Below, one piece after another: positions 5,458 to 7,241 of a DNA stretch of 7,241 nucleotides (within the stretch, counting starts at the first letter, position 1; every line of letters begins with the position of its first letter). Below the pieces are notes generated by a model. It was not told the origin of the DNA and ran no database searches. It saw only the letters and a list, made by a program, of their open reading frames with translations. Source of the stretch: Acidobacteriota bacterium. GTDB taxonomy: Bacteria; Acidobacteriota; Thermoanaerobaculia; Multivoradales; JAHEKO01. Made by a program: the position numbers and the translations under genes. The stretch spans positions 1-7,241 of the forward strand of contig JAOTUP010000095.1 in NCBI GenBank assembly GCA_029863825.1, given 5' to 3'.

Positions 5458-6447
5458 ATGCTGAAGATCGGAGCTATCACCGTCGATCCACCGCTCGTTC
5501 TGGCACCGATGGCGGGAGTTACCGACCGGGACTTCCGCCTCATCGTCCGCCGCATCGGCGGCGTGGGTCTGGTGAGCATGGAGTTCATCTCCTCTCGCGC
5601 GCTGACCGACAAACGGGCCCGTGCCAAGACTCTCGAGCTCATGCACTTCGTCGACGAAGAGCGTCCTCTGGCGATCCAGATCTACGGCGCGGATGTCGAC
5701 ACGATGGCCGAAGCGGCGCGCATGGTCGAGGAGCTCGGTCCCGACATCTGCGACATCAACATGGGCTGCCCGGCCAACAAGGTTCTCAAAGGCTGCGCCG
5801 GCGCCGCACTCATGGGCGATCTCGATCTCGCCGAACGGATGATCGCCGCCGTTCGTCGCGTGCTCACCATCCCGCTCACGGTCAAGTTCCGACTCGGCCT
5901 GAACGACTCGGCCCGCACCTATCTCGAGCTGGGCAGGATATGCGAGGCCAACGGCGTCGATGCCGTCGCCATGCACGCGCGAACCGCCAAGCAGATGTTT
6001 CGTGGCGCCGCCGAATGGCCGGAGATCGCGCGTCTCAAAGAGACGTTGGCGATCCCGGTGCTCGGCAACGGCGACATCAAGAGCGCCGACGACGCCCTGC
6101 GAATGATGCACGAGACCGGCTGCGATGGCGTTCTCGTCGGTCGCGCCGCCACCAAGAACCCCTGGATATTCAGCCAGATTGCTGCCCGCATGGCGGATCG
6201 AGCGGAAGCAGAGCCCTCGATGACAGACCGCCGTGACCTCATCCTCACTCACTTTCGTCTCATCGCTGGGCGCGAGCCGTCGAAGCACGCACTCCACAAG
6301 CTGCGCAAATTCACCGGCTGGTACACGCATGGCCTCCCTCACGGCGCCACGCTGCGACGGCAGATCAACGACCTCCCCGACGTCGAGACTTTCCTTGCCG
6401 CGGTCGAGAAGTTCTTCGAGGACGCATTGGCCCGAGACGCGGCCTAG
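5458..6447 (+). CDS. dus: tRNA-dihydrouridine synthase, DusB-like
   Basis: A 329-residue flavoenzyme that reduces uridine to 5,6-dihydrouridine in tRNA D-loops, using FMN and NADPH. The TIM-barrel part carries APMAGVTD (16-23), the QIYG strand (74-77), NMGCP (101-105) with catalytic Cys104, VKFRLG (142-147, FMN-contacting K143 and R145), HARTA (173-177), GNGDI (203-207) and GVLVGRAATKNPWIF (224-238). The C-terminal helical tRNA-binding domain spans about 255-325 and includes KHALHKLRKFTGWYTHGL. Length is normal. The ATG at 5458 gives the expected N-terminus MLKIG; the frame stays open back to a TTG at 5404, but the extra residues are proline- and arginine-rich and unlike the family. The pattern favours the bacterial DusB group over DusA or DusC. 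It is divergent from the bsh operon and probably co-transcribed with the next gene. Confidence 0.96.
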   Translation: MLKIGAITVDPPLVLAPMAGVTDRDFRLIVRRIGGVGLVSMEFISSRALTDKRARAKTLELMHFVDEERPLAIQIYGADVDTMAEAARMVEELGPDICDINMGCPANKVLKGCAGAALMGDLDLAERMIAAVRRVLTIPLTVKFRLGLNDSARTYLELGRICEANGVDAVAMHARTAKQMFRGAAEWPEIARLKETLAIPVLGNGDIKSADDALRMMHETGCDGVLVGRAATKNPWIFSQIAARMADRAEAEPSMTDRRDLILTHFRLIAGREPSKHALHKLRKFTGWYTHGLPHGATLRRQINDLPDVETFLAAVEKFFEDALARDAA

Positions 6448-6461
6448 AACCCGGGCCGCAC

Positions 6462-6917
6462 ATGGAAGAGCAGCATCACATCGACACCCAGCTCACCCAC
6501 GAGCAAGCGCTCCAGGCTGTGGCACAGGCGAGCGAGATCTGGGGCGCGACCTGGGAGCGCCAGGGCGCCGAAGGCCGGCTCCACCTGCCGGTCCTCGCAG
6601 GTCTGAGGCACGGATTGCTCAGCGGCAGAGTCTGGATCGAGCCGGCGCCGCAGGGAAGTCGCGTCATCTTCCGCGTCGACGACAGTCACTTCCGGCTTCA
6701 CTGGACGGCACTTGCCATCCTCGTCGTCGGTGCCGCGGGAGGTGTCGCCGCGACCCTCTGGCCCTTCTTTCCATCCCTTCTCGGCGTTGCCCCGCTTGCC
6801 GTCGTTGTCGCCCTGGCAGCCTGGGTACTCGTCGCATCGCGGCTGCGCACATCGACGGCGGAGGACTTCCTCGACATTGTCGCCGGCAGTGCCGACACGG
6901 AGCACACATCTGAATGA
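6462..6917 (+). CDS. Unrecognised two-helix membrane protein downstream of dus
   Basis: A 151-residue protein not recognised as a named family. Residues 1-78 are soluble: a helix-like stretch (about 12-26) and then alternating segments that look like beta strands (HLPVLAG, GRVWIEP, RVIFRVD). Two membrane segments follow, about 80-100 and 106-127, joined by a short WPFFPSLLG turn. A charged tail (RLRTSTAEDFLDIVAG and on) ends the protein. There is no signal peptide, so the N-terminal part is probably cytoplasmic with a helical hairpin in the membrane. The ATG at 6462 is 14 bases after the dus stop, which suggests one transcript; its ribosome binding site is poor. The clean soluble and hydrophobic blocks argue for a real gene. 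The antisense frames over it lack such order. Confidence 0.8.
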   Translation: MEEQHHIDTQLTHEQALQAVAQASEIWGATWERQGAEGRLHLPVLAGLRHGLLSGRVWIEPAPQGSRVIFRVDDSHFRLHWTALAILVVGAAGGVAATLWPFFPSLLGVAPLAVVVALAAWVLVASRLRTSTAEDFLDIVAGSADTEHTSE

Positions 6918-7135
6918 TCTCGGGTCATCGAGCCGTGATTCGGACGGTGAGCCAGGTGACCCGGCAGCGACCCGACTTCGCGGCACATCCGTCCCGGTCT
7001 CAGCCGCAGCATGCAGAAAGATGTCGTTGGTGGGTCGTTGCCCCTGGCTCCAGATGCCGCGCGCCGCGCCGCCGACGCGCTTCCAGCCAGGCCAATCCGC
7101 CGCGCTAGATTGAGAATCCCGAGGAAGACCCCCGC
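6918..7135. other. Intergenic stretch without a convincing gene
   Basis: This stretch is GC-rich and holds no tRNA-like T-loop motif and no hairpin followed by a T-run. A 64-codon frame (6914-7108, plus) opens with an ATG sharing bases with the preceding stop (ATGA), but its arginine- and serine-rich product has no structural blocks and looks non-coding. The only other signal is a weak promoter and a good ribosome binding site just before the right-hand gene. Confidence 0.6.
7106..7111 (+). promoter_or_regulatory. Weak -10 candidate before the nucleotidyltransferase gene
   Basis: TAGATT keeps the T, A, A and final T of TATAAT. It would place transcription near 7118, just ahead of the ribosome binding site GAGGAAG (7121-7127). 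The best -35 candidate, TTCCAG (7081-7086), is poor and 19 bases away, so support is limited. Confidence 0.22.
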
Positions 7136-7241
7136 GTGAGCGTGATCAAAGCAATCATCCCGGCAGCCGGCCACGGCACACGGATGCTGCCGGTGACCCG
7201 GATGGTGCCGAAAGAACTGCTTCCGGTCGGCAGCAAGCCGG
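7136..7241 (+). CDS. GalU-type sugar-1-phosphate nucleotidyltransferase, N-terminus only
   Basis: The first 35 codons are visible before the right edge. The sequence begins VSVIKAIIPAAGHGTRM and continues with LPVTRMVPKELLPVGSKP. This is the nucleotide-binding signature of the GalU/RmlA superfamily, with the G-x-G-T-R loop and the PKE-LLPV-KP segment. The PKELLPV form favours UTP-glucose-1-phosphate uridylyltransferase, which makes UDP-glucose for envelope polysaccharides, over the dTDP-glucose enzyme. The GTG at 7136 is the chosen start because GAGGAAG (7121-7127) lies 8 bases upstream; a second GTG at 7142 is possible. The rest is outside the window, so the exact substrate cannot be settled. 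Confidence 0.85.
   Translation, partial: MSVIKAIIPAAGHGTRMLPVTRMVPKELLPVGSKP

Noticed and set aside
5358..5642. Upstream extension of the methyltransferase frame to an ATG at 5642
   Set aside because: The added residues lie antisense to the dus N-terminus and across the divergent promoter region, and the family N-terminus (MAWYKEWF) begins at 5357.
5365..6342. Minus-strand frame of 325 codons antisense to dus
   Set aside because: Dus motifs on the plus strand are complete and collinear. The antisense product is rich in H, D, E and R with no domain.
6914..7108. 64-codon plus-strand frame opening with ATGA overlap after the membrane protein
   Set aside because: The overlap matches the coupling style of this genome, but the product is arginine- and serine-rich, has no hydrophobic or domain blocks, and lacks a ribosome binding site. 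Conservation in relatives would be needed to revive it.
6918..7135. tRNA or other RNA gene in the gap before the galU-like gene
   Set aside because: No T-loop consensus, cloverleaf pairing or CCA end could be found on either strand.

Overview
The window is a GC-rich, densely packed bacterial chromosome segment. It shows no mobile element, CRISPR array, tRNA or rRNA. Its core is a set of genes for bacillithiol (BSH), the low-molecular-weight thiol Cys-GlcN-malate. BSH is made by Firmicutes but also by Deinococcus-Thermus, Bacteroidota, Chlorobiota and Acidobacteriota. High GC, a Chlorobi/Bacteroidetes-type methyltransferase beside the bsh genes, and few spacer bases point to a Gram-negative group such as Acidobacteriota. 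That placement is an inference from style, not a phylogenetic result.

Minus strand, in transcription order from about 5357 down to 1: a class I SAM-dependent methyltransferase (5357-4638), bshC (4681-3038), bshB1 (3041-2307), bshA (2310-1186) and a YigZ/IMPACT-family gene (1189-581). The last three junctions are 4-base GTGA or ATGA overlaps and the first is an overlap of about 44 bases, so the five genes look like one translationally coupled operon. BshA joins GlcNAc to malate, BshB1 removes the acetyl group and BshC adds cysteine. The methyltransferase at the head resembles the enzyme family that N-methylates the cysteine of bacillithiol in Chlorobaculum, so the likely end product is N-methyl-bacillithiol. 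After a 114-base gap with its own promoter candidate come a small DUF4870 membrane protein (466-83) and the first 21 codons of another protein (64 to beyond the left edge).

Plus strand: a DusB-like tRNA-dihydrouridine synthase (5458-6447) is divergent from the bsh operon. It is followed 14 bases later by an unrecognised two-helix membrane protein (6462-6917), then a 218-base stretch with no convincing gene, then the first 35 codons of a GalU-type sugar-1-phosphate nucleotidyltransferase (7136 to beyond the right edge).

The 100-base divergent region (5358-5457) is notable. Both genes have a good -10-like hexamer so close to their ATG that the transcripts would be leaderless or nearly so. A perfect 18-base dyad lies between them where the -35 of dus would be expected, and a second hairpin abuts the methyltransferase start codon.
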